This document shows positions 1-6,689 of a stretch of 24,347 nucleotides of DNA, in pieces. Origin of the DNA: a virus; IMG/VR virus record IMGVR_UViG_3300030090_001547, positions 1 through 24,347 of that record, one strand, 5' to 3'. The notes beneath the pieces were generated by a model. The model saw nothing but the letters and a program-made list of their open reading frames with translations, made no database searches and had not been told where the DNA came from. The stretch's first letter is position 1. Each line of letters begins with the position of its first letter. The position numbers and the translations under genes are program-made.

Positions 1-1
1 C

Positions 2-367
2 ATAGCGGAAGCTAACCATGAACAGTATGTGCAAGATAGAAATGAATATGAAGCTAGGGTAGTTATTGACGGCTTAACAATTTTTCAAGAAGAATATAAT
101 AAACACCATGACGTAAGTTATCAAATGGAACAAGCTAAAAAACGTGAAGCTAAACTAACCGAAAACCAAAAGAAAGATAGAAGTATAAGAAACAAGATAT
201 ATCATATAAAAAATAAAGAAAAGATAAATGCAAGACAAAAAGCTAGATACAAAGCTAATCCTGAAAAATATAGAAAAGCACACAGAAAATACTATAAAGA
301 AAATGTTAAAAAACCAGAGTTATTTCAAGTAGAACAATGGCTAAAGAAAAGAATCTCTGGCTCTTAA
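2..367 (+). CDS. Basic charged phage protein, 5' end outside window
   Basis: The reading frame is already open at base 2, so the gene starts upstream; the GTG at 29 is only an internal possible start. The C-terminal half is very rich in Lys/Arg/Tyr, with short repeated patterns such as KARYKANPEKYRK and HRKYYKEN. These resemble the basic helical stretch found before HNH domains in phage homing-endonuclease-type proteins, but no HNH motif follows before the stop. It could be a small nucleic-acid-binding protein or a remnant. Its last 31 bases overlap the next gene in another frame. Function unknown. Confidence 0.6.
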   Translation: MAEANHEQYVQDRNEYEARVVIDGLTIFQEEYNKHHDVSYQMEQAKKREAKLTENQKKDRSIRNKIYHIKNKEKINARQKARYKANPEKYRKAHRKYYKENVKKPELFQVEQWLKKRISGS

Positions 368-726
368 TAAGAGAAAATCTAAAAGAAATTCATTTACAAC
401 GTATTGAAACAGGTATGACAGGTGCAGGTGTGCCTGATGTTAATGGTTGTAGTAAAGGCAAAGAGTTTTGGATAGAATTAAAAGAAATACATTCAGGTAA
501 TAAACTTACTTTACGACCAATGCAAGTGTCTTGGTTGGCAAAAAGAGCAATGCACGGCGGACAGGTATTCGTCATGGCTAGAAAAAACGATGAAATCAAG
601 CTCTACCATATAGACAGCCTTACAGGAATAAAAGATTTAGTTAATGAAGGTTATAATCATAAAGCTCTTGTTACGCTTACTATCCCTTACGATTGGGATG
701 CTCTAGCTAGTGCTTTACTTTCATAA
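337..726 (+). CDS. VRR-NUC-like PD-(D/E)XK nuclease
   Basis: This 129-residue protein carries the layout of small VRR-NUC/Holliday-resolvase-like nucleases: GVPD at residues 31-34, IELK at 46-49 (E47 and K49 as active-site residues), and PMQ at 61-63, a usual helper glutamine. Such proteins cut DNA at junctions or branched structures during phage replication; the exact substrate cannot be read from sequence. The ATG lies inside the preceding gene (31-bp overlap), suggesting coupled translation. The last codons overlap the -35 box of the next promoter. Confidence 0.75.
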   Translation: MAKEKNLWLLIRENLKEIHLQRIETGMTGAGVPDVNGCSKGKEFWIELKEIHSGNKLTLRPMQVSWLAKRAMHGGQVFVMARKNDEIKLYHIDSLTGIKDLVNEGYNHKALVTLTIPYDWDALASALLS

Positions 727-740
727 TTTTCTTATATACT
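714..740 (+). promoter_or_regulatory. Cassette promoter for DUF932 operon
   Basis: TTTACT at 714-719 and TATACT at 735-740. The spacer is 15 nt, while the other copies of this promoter type have 17; using TACTAT at 737-742 would restore 17. The -35 lies inside the end of the nuclease gene. An inverted repeat GTAAGC/GCTTAC (750-766) begins about 3 nt after the predicted start of transcription. Confidence 0.65.
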
Positions 741-797
741 ATTATAAAGGTAAGCGTGGGGCTTACAACCATATTAAATTTCAGAAAGGAGAATTAT

Positions 798-1823
798 ATG
801 GCACATAATATAGAAACAATAGCGTGGGCGAACGATGTCCCTTGGCACAAATTAGGTGTCGAGGTAGAGTCTAATCTTACGCCATTGCAAATGTTGGAGG
901 CGGCAGATTTAGACTGGACTGTTAGTAAACGTCCAAGCTACACTATCGACTCTCCAAGTTGGAGCGACGATGTCGGGTTGATTCAAGCTGAAGATACCTT
1001 TCACATTGTTCGTGACAGCGACAATACAATACTTTCACATTGTGGTAGGAATTATATTCCTTTCCAAAATGAGAGAGTATTTGAGTTTTTTAAACGCTTT
1101 ACAGAAGCTGGTAATATGACCATGGAAACTGCAGGTAGTTTAAGAAACGGCAAAGAAATTTGGGGTTTAGCTAAAATCTCAAGCGACTTTGAACTTGCTG
1201 GTGGTGATAAAATAGGGGGCTATCTCTTAATTAATCAACCACACGTTGCAGGGAAATCGATGACGATAAAACTAACGCCTATAAGAGTAGTATGTAATAA
1301 CACTCTCACATTGGCTCTAGAAGCAGGGGGTAATCAATTTAGAATGCCTCATGTTAGAGACTTTAATGATGATGTTATTAAAACTGCAGAAGAAGCTTTA
1401 GGATTATCTGAAACTAAAATGCAAGAGTTTCAGCAATACGCTACAACTCTGTCTAAAGCGAAAGCTAAACATTCTGACGTAATAGATTACGTTGCAGAAA
1501 TATATCAACCAGATATGCTTATGCAATATAAACTAGAACAAAAATTACGTTCAGAGGGTAAAGCTGTCGGCATACAAGAACCACTAGCAGAGAAACTTAA
1601 TAAGTTTCCTTCATTAGCTATGGAAGGGTATTACAACTCTCCAGGTGCAAACCTTAAATCAGCTAAAGATACTTGGTGGGGTGCATTTAATGCTGTGACC
1701 TATGTTGAAGACCATCTTAGGACTTCACAAGTAGAGGGTAATGCTCTACATAGTGCATGGTTTGGTGCAGGTGCTAATAGAAAAGCTAAAGCATTAGATA
1801 TGGCTCTATCAAGGGCTGCATAA
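798..1823 (+). CDS. DUF932 phage/plasmid-like protein (TIGR03299 type)
   Basis: The 341-residue protein opens with MAHNIETIAWANDVPWHKLG and contains the DUF932 hallmarks: a conserved TPLQMLEAADLDWTV region near residue 30-45, and a central IRVVCNNTLTLAL segment. DUF932 proteins are common on phages and plasmids; their molecular role is not established. The start at 798 is preferred over an in-frame ATG at 756 because AGAAAGGAGAATTAT directly precedes it. Length fits the family. The stop overlaps the next start (TAATG), so the three genes 798-2321 probably form one operon from the promoter at 714. Confidence 0.85.
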   Translation: MAHNIETIAWANDVPWHKLGVEVESNLTPLQMLEAADLDWTVSKRPSYTIDSPSWSDDVGLIQAEDTFHIVRDSDNTILSHCGRNYIPFQNERVFEFFKRFTEAGNMTMETAGSLRNGKEIWGLAKISSDFELAGGDKIGGYLLINQPHVAGKSMTIKLTPIRVVCNNTLTLALEAGGNQFRMPHVRDFNDDVIKTAEEALGLSETKMQEFQQYATTLSKAKAKHSDVIDYVAEIYQPDMLMQYKLEQKLRSEGKAVGIQEPLAEKLNKFPSLAMEGYYNSPGANLKSAKDTWWGAFNAVTYVEDHLRTSQVEGNALHSAWFGAGANRKAKALDMALSRAA

Positions 1824-2059
1824 TGGCAGAAACACCTAAAACGTATTTTCTAGACGTTGAAATTCTAGAAAAAGCTTGGGAAGGATTATTCGAGTCAGGT
1901 CAAAATGAACTGGCTCGATTAATTTCTGACGCAATGATTGCACAAGGTTGTCAAGAACTAACGACTATTAAAGACCCGTCGTTAATCTTGATGTTTTGGA
2001 AAAATTATTTGGAAGAAAATAATTTAGTTAAATTTGATGACCCTAAGGAGGTTCACTAA
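1823..2059 (+). CDS. Small hypothetical protein
   Basis: This 78-residue, mildly acidic, probably helical protein starts in a TAATG overlap with the DUF932 gene and is likely co-translated with it. No cysteine pattern, membrane span or known motif is visible. Function unknown. Confidence 0.7.
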   Translation: MAETPKTYFLDVEILEKAWEGLFESGQNELARLISDAMIAQGCQELTTIKDPSLILMFWKNYLEENNLVKFDDPKEVH

Positions 2060-2060
2060 A

Positions 2061-2321
2061 ATGAATGAAGTGAAAATCGATAAAGGCATTCCATTACCTA
2101 CCGATATGAGGAATGAGTTGAAATATCCGTTTGATAAAATGGATGTTGGAGACTCTATCTTTTTTCCGTTAGGTGAACAGGATAATGCTCAACGTATGAA
2201 GAATAGACTGTCACAAGCTACTCGAACATACGGTAAAAAGCAAGAACCAGAACAGCATTTTGTTATTCGTTATCGTTTAGAAAACGAAATATCAGGTGTC
2301 AGAGTCTGGAGAAAAGATTAA
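2061..2321 (+). CDS. Small phage protein with C-terminal GVRVWR motif
   Basis: An 86-residue protein with KYPFDKMDVGDSIFFP near residues 30-45 and a C-terminal GVRVWR. This combination recurs in small phage proteins whose role is unknown. The ATG at 2061 is chosen over an in-frame ATG at 2034 because AAGGAGG (2045-2051) sits at the right distance. Third gene of the DUF932 operon. Confidence 0.75.
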   Translation: MNEVKIDKGIPLPTDMRNELKYPFDKMDVGDSIFFPLGEQDNAQRMKNRLSQATRTYGKKQEPEQHFVIRYRLENEISGVRVWRKD

Positions 2322-2344
2322 GTATCTGCCTATGATTATACTGC

Positions 2345-2373
2345 TTTACTTTCGGTATACTCGTAGGCATACT
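2345..2373 (+). promoter_or_regulatory. Cassette promoter
   Basis: TTTACT at 2345-2350, 17-nt spacer, CATACT at 2368-2373, followed by a leader with AAGAAAGGAG before the gene at 2437. It lies in the 115-bp gap after the DUF932 operon and would also transcribe the RNA candidate at 2830-2972. Confidence 0.7.
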
Positions 2374-2436
2374 TATAGTTGGTTCTACCGCATTATATGT
2401 GAGTAGGTGATATTAACAGTAAGAAAGGAGAAAGAT

Positions 2437-2820
2437 ATGCGAACAGCAGAAACTTCTACGTCTTCTACCAAGAAGACACCTATTGCATCTGCTAAAACAG
2501 TTGCAAAACCTTTAAGCAAGGCTAAAGTGACAGCTGTGCCAAAACCTGTATCAACAACAGGCAAAGGAGCAGCTAGAACTCAATACAAGTTCATTGGAAC
2601 TGTGCCTGAAGCTAAAGGCTTTACACCGCAAATGAGAGCTTTAATCTTGACTGCGAGCGAAGCAAAGAAGAGTGAATTAGATTCTTCTAGTTTCACAGCT
2701 CAAGACCTAGTTGCACTTGCGGTGAAAACAGGTAACCTTACAACAGGTCAAGACCCGTTAAGAATCTTTAGATTCTATGCGAAAAGACTTATTGATGAGG
2801 GATATTTCGCAAAAGCGTAG
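2437..2820 (+). CDS. Lys/Ala/Pro-rich tail plus possible winged-helix domain
   Basis: A 127-residue protein in two parts. Residues 1-45 are low-complexity, rich in Ala, Lys, Ser, Thr and Pro. Residues 55-127 look globular, with an EL/DLVAL helix followed by DPLRIFRFYAKRLIDEGYF. The second part resembles the C-terminal part of the protein at 12785 (IWRHYKKKLITAGYV) and more weakly that at 13458. A basic tail joined to a small helical domain recalls linker-histone-like or other nucleoid-binding proteins; this is inference. Start 2437 is chosen for its SD (AGAAAGGAG) over an upstream in-frame start at 2407. Confidence 0.75.
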   Translation: MRTAETSTSSTKKTPIASAKTVAKPLSKAKVTAVPKPVSTTGKGAARTQYKFIGTVPEAKGFTPQMRALILTASEAKKSELDSSSFTAQDLVALAVKTGNLTTGQDPLRIFRFYAKRLIDEGYFAKA

Positions 2821-2829
2821 TATCATATC

Positions 2830-2972
2830 TGTGGTTTGCTGGCACCTTGCCAAAAGCCAGCACGTGATTATAAGGTGTGCCACTAAGCGATTAGTACAGG
2901 ATGGCACTTAAAGGAATATTCCTGTTGGATGGGTTTATATAAGCATCCTATGAACAACACCTTATAACCACA
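2830..2972 (+). ncRNA. Candidate structured RNA A
   Basis: No reading frame fills this gap, but it is dense in complementary segments. Outer stem 2830-2836/2966-2972 (7 bp); hairpin 2837-2843/2856-2862 (7 bp); long stem 2870-2878/2957-2965 (9 bp, perfect). Within the latter are GTGCCA/TGGCAC (2877-2882/2902-2907), CTAA-GCGA-TTAG with a GNRA loop (2883-2894), ACAGGA/TCCTGT (2896-2901/2920-2925) and GGATG/CATCC (2927-2931/2944-2948). The third and fifth items interleave as an H-type pseudoknot. It matches no RNA family I recognise, and it is not a tRNA. Confidence 0.6.
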
Positions 2973-2977
2973 CCAAC

Positions 2978-3022
2978 GTAGTGATAGATTGATTTTTTAG
3001 ATTTGTCACAGTCTATCACTAC
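2978..3022 (+). other. Long inverted repeat in leader of next gene
   Basis: GTAGTGATAGATTG (2978-2991) pairs with 3009-3022 over 14 bp with one G-U pair, closing a 17-nt loop. There is no run of T after the stem, so it is not a classic terminator. It may be an RNase III site or a barrier protecting structured RNA A, which ends 5 nt upstream. Confidence 0.6.
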
Positions 3023-3044
3023 ACTTTATTTATGGGAGTAAAAT

Positions 3045-3248
3045 ATGAAAATTACAATAACTAAAGATGACGGCTCTACTATAGAAACAAACACTATAGC
3101 ACTCGCTCGTAAACTTAACAACATTGTGGTTCCCTCTATGGCTGATGGAGTTTTAGAATCATCAGATATAAACTGGGACCAAGCTGATTTTATTAATTGT
3201 ATGATTGATACTGTTGATACTATGTTTGCTGAAAAAGATATGGAATAA
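3045..3248 (+). CDS. Small acidic hypothetical protein
   Basis: A 67-residue, acidic protein preceded by GGGAG. No promoter box lies between it and structured RNA A, so it is probably read from the promoter at 2345 through the RNA and the hairpin at 2978-3022. No motif recognised. Confidence 0.65.
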   Translation: MKITITKDDGSTIETNTIALARKLNNIVVPSMADGVLESSDINWDQADFINCMIDTVDTMFAEKDME

Positions 3249-3254
3249 CCGTGC

Positions 3255-3283
3255 TTTACTTTCGTTTTGCTGGTAAGTAAAGT
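3255..3283 (+). promoter_or_regulatory. Cassette promoter
   Basis: TTTACT at 3255-3260, 17-nt spacer containing TGCTGGTAAG, TAAAGT at 3278-3283. The same spacer block occurs in the promoter at 5626. It drives the gene pair 3316-4178. Confidence 0.65.
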
Positions 3284-3315
3284 ATAACTATAACTAATAA
3301 AGAAAGGAGAAAGTT

Positions 3316-3666
3316 ATGAAAGCGATATTAATTGACCCTTTTGACCAATCCGTGTCAGAGGTAGATTACAACGGGGATTATAAAGAACTATATAATCTCT
3401 TGAACTGTAGAACATTCGATTGTGTCAGGATAGATGATACTAACGATATGTATGTAGATGATGAGGGTTTACTTAAAAACCCAAATCGATATTTTAAATA
3501 TGGACAACAAACTTTAGCAGGTATGGGACTAATACTCGCACACAACGATGAGGGTGAAAGTGTGGGAACTACATTAAGTTCTGCAGAAGTATTTGAAAAA
3601 GTTGAGTTCTTACCAGAAGGTCATATAGAAGAGCCTTATATGGAATTTTTCCCAATTAGGAGTTAA
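3316..3666 (+). CDS. DUF3846-like protein
   Basis: A 116-residue protein beginning MKAILIDPFDQSVSEVDY, with a central cysteine and DCVRIDDTNDMYVDDEGLL, then LAGMGLILAHNDEGE. This order (IDP, short spacer, Cys, VDDEGL, G-G-L-I) matches small phage/mobile-element proteins of the DUF3846 type, whose role is unknown. AGAAAGGAGAAAGTT precedes the ATG. It is followed after 2 bp by the Api92-like gene in the same operon. Confidence 0.6.
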   Translation: MKAILIDPFDQSVSEVDYNGDYKELYNLLNCRTFDCVRIDDTNDMYVDDEGLLKNPNRYFKYGQQTLAGMGLILAHNDEGESVGTTLSSAEVFEKVEFLPEGHIEEPYMEFFPIRS

Positions 3667-3668
3667 TT

Positions 3669-4178
3669 ATGCCAAATCATTGTCAAAATCGTGTAGAAAT
3701 ACATTGTGAAACAGTAAAACAAGCTTTAGAAATAAAAGAATTTTTACATTCTGAAGAAACTTGTTTCGATTTAAATAATATAGTTCCAAAACCAAATTTT
3801 GAGAAAACACCATTGACAGGTAAAGAAACTAATTTTATAGGAGAAAAATCAGAACTTGGTAAAGTTGGTGAATTACCTATAAAAGATGATAGTTTTCCAG
3901 AAGCACTCGGCACATTTTGGAAGTTTGCCAGCACTGGTAAACAAGACGATAGGTGGTATTCTTGGCAAATACGAAATTGGGGGACGAAGTGGAATACTTA
4001 TAGTGATGAGTTATCTTATATAGATGACGATACTGTTTTATATTACCATTTTAATACAGCGTGGTCGCCACCTGAATCAGCAATAGATAGGTTGCGTGAA
4101 ATCTATACTGAAGATATGGGTGTTCATATAACTGCTTGGTTTGACGAACCTGCTATGGAAATCGGGGGGTATTATTAG
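3669..4178 (+). CDS. Api92-like / DUF1281 family protein
   Basis: The 169-residue protein starts MPNHCQNRVEI and has NIVPKP near residue 38, NWGTKW at 103-108, TAWSPP at 130-135 and a WFDEPAMEIGGYY C-terminus. This set of landmarks is typical of the Api92-like ferredoxin-fold/DUF1281 family found on phages and conjugative elements; function is unknown. The SD GGAG lies within the end of the preceding gene. Its stop codon touches the -35 of the next promoter. Confidence 0.8.
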   Translation: MPNHCQNRVEIHCETVKQALEIKEFLHSEETCFDLNNIVPKPNFEKTPLTGKETNFIGEKSELGKVGELPIKDDSFPEALGTFWKFASTGKQDDRWYSWQIRNWGTKWNTYSDELSYIDDDTVLYYHFNTAWSPPESAIDRLREIYTEDMGVHITAWFDEPAMEIGGYY

Positions 4179-4181
4179 TGC

Positions 4182-4210
4182 TTTACTTTGGTGTTTATGG
4201 CTTATATACT
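4182..4210 (+). promoter_or_regulatory. Cassette promoter
   Basis: TTTACT at 4182-4187, 17-nt spacer, TATACT at 4205-4210; a nearly perfect copy of the consensus. A short inverted repeat TTATAG/CTATAA (4213-4225) covers the predicted start. It drives the five-gene unit 4250-5361 and probably structured RNA B. Confidence 0.75.
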
Positions 4211-4249
4211 ATTTATAGGCTATAACGCCACATTAGAAAGGAGAAAATT

Positions 4250-4540
4250 ATGAATCTAGAGCAGATTAAAGAGCAAACATTACGGCATATCAGTAGGTTA
4301 AGCTACTATTTAGATATGTCTGATGAAGACAGGTTAGAGGCGTATAATTTTTGTTGGAGTGTTATTTATGACTACCACAGGATTTATGAGCCTTATACTA
4401 AAATTACATTAGCAGATGTTAGCCACTTTTTTGATGTATGGTTTGATACTAATTACAAAGAGGAAGAAAAATGTCTTTGTGGTTTACCATTATCGTTAAA
4501 CGGCAAAAATTGTTATTCACATATGACAGAGGGGTATTAA
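4250..4540 (+). CDS. Small protein with possible zinc-binding tail
   Basis: A 96-residue, mostly helical and aromatic-rich protein ending in a C-x-C...C-x-x-H cluster (C75, C77, C88, H91) that could bind a metal. AGAAAGGAG precedes the ATG. First gene of the MazG operon. No family recognised. Confidence 0.65.
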   Translation: MNLEQIKEQTLRHISRLSYYLDMSDEDRLEAYNFCWSVIYDYHRIYEPYTKITLADVSHFFDVWFDTNYKEEEKCLCGLPLSLNGKNCYSHMTEGY

Positions 4541-4541
4541 T

Positions 4542-4748
4542 ATGTTAGTTCAAAGTAAAGATGTAAATACTATAAAAAAGATAATTAATTTTTATTGTGA
4601 TATAAGTGATGATGAAAATGCTAAAGATAAAGTCCAAAATGCTTGGACAAATATTATTCAAGCTTTACATCACGCTCATACACAAAACTCTATTATGATG
4701 TTAATGAACATCGATACTAGATTAGATAGGCAAATAGATGAAAGCTGA
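4542..4748 (+). CDS. Small hypothetical protein
   Basis: A 68-residue, probably helical protein starting 1 bp after the previous stop region, with AGAGGGG as SD. Its last 11 bases overlap the next gene. No motif recognised. Confidence 0.6.
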   Translation: MLVQSKDVNTIKKIINFYCDISDDENAKDKVQNAWTNIIQALHHAHTQNSIMMLMNIDTRLDRQIDES

Positions 4749-4989
4749 ATTATTAGAAGTAAATTCATATTTAGTAAAATTGCAACTATGTATAGGTGTT
4801 ACAGATATTATGGAAATGCGACCAGACTTACCTAATTGGAAAGCTCAACACGTATTACAAAGAGTTGCTAGAGAATTTAATGAGGAGATGGTCTATGAAG
4901 GACTTAAACAAGAAGCAGAAAAATGGGCAGACGAACTCTACCCAAAAACCGATGGATTGGGTGCCGAAACATCTGAGACATCTAAGTAA
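4738..4989 (+). CDS. Small acidic hypothetical protein
   Basis: An 83-residue protein, helical with an acidic C-terminal half (EEMVYEGLKQEAEKWADELYP). It starts within the previous gene and contains, in another frame, the start of the gene at 4895. No motif recognised. Confidence 0.6.
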   Translation: MKAELLEVNSYLVKLQLCIGVTDIMEMRPDLPNWKAQHVLQRVAREFNEEMVYEGLKQEAEKWADELYPKTDGLGAETSETSK

Positions 4990-5035
4990 ATGGCGAATTA
5001 ACGCACTTAAATACATATTTAGAGGTAAAGTATGA
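4895..5035 (+). CDS. Overlapping small basic protein
   Basis: A 46-residue, strongly basic protein in the +1 frame relative to 4738-4989, sharing 95 bases with it. GAGGAG at 4882-4887 is correctly placed before its ATG, and its stop overlaps the MazG start as ATGA. Both signs favour real translation. The C-terminal part (HLSKWRINALKYIFRGKV) is amphipathic. It could bind membrane or nucleic acid; function unknown. Confidence 0.5.
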   Translation: MKDLNKKQKNGQTNSTQKPMDWVPKHLRHLSKWRINALKYIFRGKV

Positions 5036-5361
5036 GAGATAATAAAATTAAACAAGTAGAAGAATGGGCTGAAGACCGTGGATTACTAATTGAATCAGAT
5101 GAGTATAAAGGTTATGCTTATAAGTATCGTGATATACAAGCACAAACGATGAAGCTTATGGAAGAAGTAGGTGAAACCGTGAAAGCTATAGCCTATAAAG
5201 ATTCACAAGGAGTTATGGACGGTATAGGTGATTGTGTAGTGGTGTTGATTGTATTAGCAGCACAACATAATATGACGTTAGAAGAATGTTTAGAACACGT
5301 GTGGGATGAGATTAAAGACCGCACAGGAAAATTGGAGGACGGATTATTTAAGAAAGATTAA
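5032..5361 (+). CDS. mazG-like: MazG-like nucleotide pyrophosphohydrolase
   Basis: The 109-residue protein has the all-alpha NTP pyrophosphohydrolase signature: EEVGE at residues 44-48 and DGIGD at 63-67, the acidic residues that hold catalytic magnesium. Family members hydrolyse (d)NTPs or related nucleotides to the monophosphate and pyrophosphate; in phages they are thought to adjust the nucleotide or alarmone pool. The substrate here is unknown. Single-domain length is usual for phage versions. Start overlaps the previous stop (ATGA). Structured RNA B follows directly. Confidence 0.8.
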   Translation: MRDNKIKQVEEWAEDRGLLIESDEYKGYAYKYRDIQAQTMKLMEEVGETVKAIAYKDSQGVMDGIGDCVVVLIVLAAQHNMTLEECLEHVWDEIKDRTGKLEDGLFKKD

Positions 5362-5364
5362 ACA

Positions 5365-5618
5365 TTATATGCTACCTACAAAGCAGAGGGATAAGCTCCT
5401 CAAATAAGGGTAGGCGAAGATACAAGTTAAAATACGATGCGTGGCGAGACTTGATGGCATATAAGATAGGTGGTCATTGTTAGGAACTCTTATAAAAGGG
5501 GAATAGTAACAAGCGTCCTATCCCTCAGTGACCACCGACCTTTTTAGTCAAGGGCAGTAGGGAGCTCCTATGGTGGTTTTATAATGTTTCCACCTGTATT
5601 CATACTCACCTATTGCCC
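5365..5618 (+). ncRNA. Candidate structured RNA B
   Basis: A 325-bp gap without a convincing gene but with many complementary segments. TTATATGC/GCATATAA (5365-5372/5457-5464, 8 bp) closes a junction holding CCTAC/GTAGG (5375-5379/5410-5414) with inner GAGG/CCTC (5386-5389/5398-5401), plus CAAGT/ACTTG (5423-5427/5449-5453). Next comes GGTGGTCATTG paired with 5526-5536 (11 bp, one G-U; 5' strand 5469-5479), enclosing TAGGA/TCCTA (5481-5485/5516-5520). Last is 5552-5561/5609-5618 (10 bp, one G-U), enclosing GGTGG/CCACC (5572-5576/5590-5594). It ends just before the next promoter. No known family recognised. Confidence 0.65.
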
Positions 5619-5625
5619 GCCTTGC

Positions 5626-5654
5626 TTTACAATGGCTTTGCTGGTAAGTAAACT
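5626..5654 (+). promoter_or_regulatory. Cassette promoter
   Basis: TTTACA at 5626-5631, 17-nt spacer with the TGCTGGTAAG block also seen at 3255, TAAACT at 5649-5654. It drives 5687-6686. Confidence 0.65.
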
Positions 5655-5686
5655 ATTTATAGTTAATTTTAAGAAAGGAGAAAGTT

Positions 5687-5983
5687 ATGAAAATTACAAT
5701 TCAACCAGAAGGTAAATTTACTAGAGTAGACGACGGATTATATGTCGACGAAAAAGGTAACCATTACCATGAGGAAAGAGTCTTACGCTACAAAGTATTA
5801 AGACAAAGAACTGACGAAACTGATAAAGATGTTTGGCAACTTCATTCATCACATAGTAGTGAGCAAAACGCTATAATACAACGTGATAGTCTTGAAGAAG
5901 AAGAACAAACTCTACATCGTTTGTATAGATATATAGTAAAAGACGAAGGTCAAGAAACTACTATTAAACGATTGGTTTATTAG
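5687..5983 (+). CDS. Small hypothetical protein
   Basis: A 98-residue, charged protein preceded by AAGAAAGGAGAAAGTT. The first half looks beta-rich (MKITIQPEGKFTRVDDGLYV), the second helical and acidic. No family recognised. First gene of a four-gene unit. Confidence 0.7.
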   Translation: MKITIQPEGKFTRVDDGLYVDEKGNHYHEERVLRYKVLRQRTDETDKDVWQLHSSHSSEQNAIIQRDSLEEEEQTLHRLYRYIVKDEGQETTIKRLVY

Positions 5984-5992
5984 GGGAGTATT

Positions 5993-6145
5993 ATGAAAAC
6001 TAGAACACTTACAGGTATAGAGCATATTAAAAAATGCACTTCACAAGGAACAGGTGGGAGAAGTCGTAGAGTTAAAATTTCTACATCCCACATGAACAAA
6101 TCACGTAAAAGGTCATATAAAGCATATAGGGGGCAAGGAAGATGA
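5993..6145 (+). CDS. Small very basic peptide
   Basis: A 50-residue peptide starting at ATG 5993 behind GGGGAG, rich in Arg, Lys, Ser and Gly (GGRSRRVK, NKSRKRSYKAYRGQGR). It probably binds nucleic acid. Its stop overlaps the next start as ATGA. No family recognised. Confidence 0.55.
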   Translation: MKTRTLTGIEHIKKCTSQGTGGRSRRVKISTSHMNKSRKRSYKAYRGQGR

Positions 6146-6225
6146 GCACAATAGAAATAATAAGTTATACGATACTATCAGTAGTATTAATAACTATGAT
6201 AATAATTAACGAAAGGAGATTATAA
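6142..6225 (+). CDS. 27-residue single-span membrane peptide
   Basis: ATGA-coupled to the preceding gene and TAATG-coupled to the next. The peptide MSTIEIISYTILSVVLITMI plus seven more residues is almost entirely one hydrophobic helix ending in ERRL. The last codons form the SD (AAAGGAG) of the following gene. Placement in a coupled series supports it as a real micro-gene. Confidence 0.5.
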   Translation: MSTIEIISYTILSVVLITMIIINERRL

Positions 6226-6686
6226 TGGGATTAGATTGTTATATAGTGCATGGTAACGACCATGATAAAGCGTTTACGCACGAAGATGATGAACGTTTAA
6301 AAGATATCAACCTTTGCGGAGGTATGTTAAGTGGTGATGGTCGTGATGGCTCGTTTAGAGGCAAAGTTTACGAGCCTTTAGTTGATGAACTTATGAGTAG
6401 GTCAGACGAAGATTTTGAAGGTCAAGGTATATGGCATAAATCGGAGGACGATGACCCGCCATATGTTACGAGCGATGAATTAAAAACACAAGCCAGAGTT
6501 TTAGAAGAATTTATACAAGCTAAACTACAGATTCTTGAAGAAGAAGGTTTAACCTATGACGATGATACTATTATTTACGGAAGTTATGAATACTTTGGAG
6601 AATATACATACGGCGAAGTTAAAGACCTAGCGACTTTACTCGGTGTTGCTGGTAAACGTGGTGCGATAATGCACGTATGGTGGTAG
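6225..6686 (+). CDS. MGLDCYI-type phage protein, unknown function
   Basis: A 153-residue acidic protein. The opening MGLDCYIV and LCGGMLSGDGRDGSFRGKVY (about residues 31-50) form a pattern seen in small phage proteins of unknown function. The GSFRGKVY segment and an aromatic C-terminus (MHVWW) suggest a compact globular fold. SD AAAGGAG overlaps the end of the membrane peptide gene. The stop lies 3 nt before TGCTTTACT of the next promoter. Confidence 0.7.
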   Translation: MGLDCYIVHGNDHDKAFTHEDDERLKDINLCGGMLSGDGRDGSFRGKVYEPLVDELMSRSDEDFEGQGIWHKSEDDDPPYVTSDELKTQARVLEEFIQAKLQILEEEGLTYDDDTIIYGSYEYFGEYTYGEVKDLATLLGVAGKRGAIMHVWW

Positions 6687-6689
6687 TGC

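Noticed and set aside
29-367. HNH homing endonuclease
   Set aside because: Only the basic, Tyr-rich lead-in is present; no His-Asn-His core follows before the stop.
756-797. Upstream start of the DUF932 gene at 756
   Set aside because: ATG/GTG there lies before the SD and inside the predicted leader hairpin; 798 has the strong SD.
2821-3044. Group I intron in the gap after 2820
   Set aside because: The flanking genes are complete, no split gene exists, and the 143-base core is too short with no P7-like guanosine site seen.
5481-5525. Pseudoknot between TAGGA/TCCTA and GGGGA/TCCCT inside RNA B
   Set aside because: The strand crossing the first stem would have zero bases, which is sterically unlikely; the two pairings are more likely alternatives.
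5361-5686. tRNA or tmRNA in the gap after the MazG-like gene
   Set aside because: No cloverleaf, T-loop consensus (GTTCRA) or CCA end could be placed; the pairing pattern is different.
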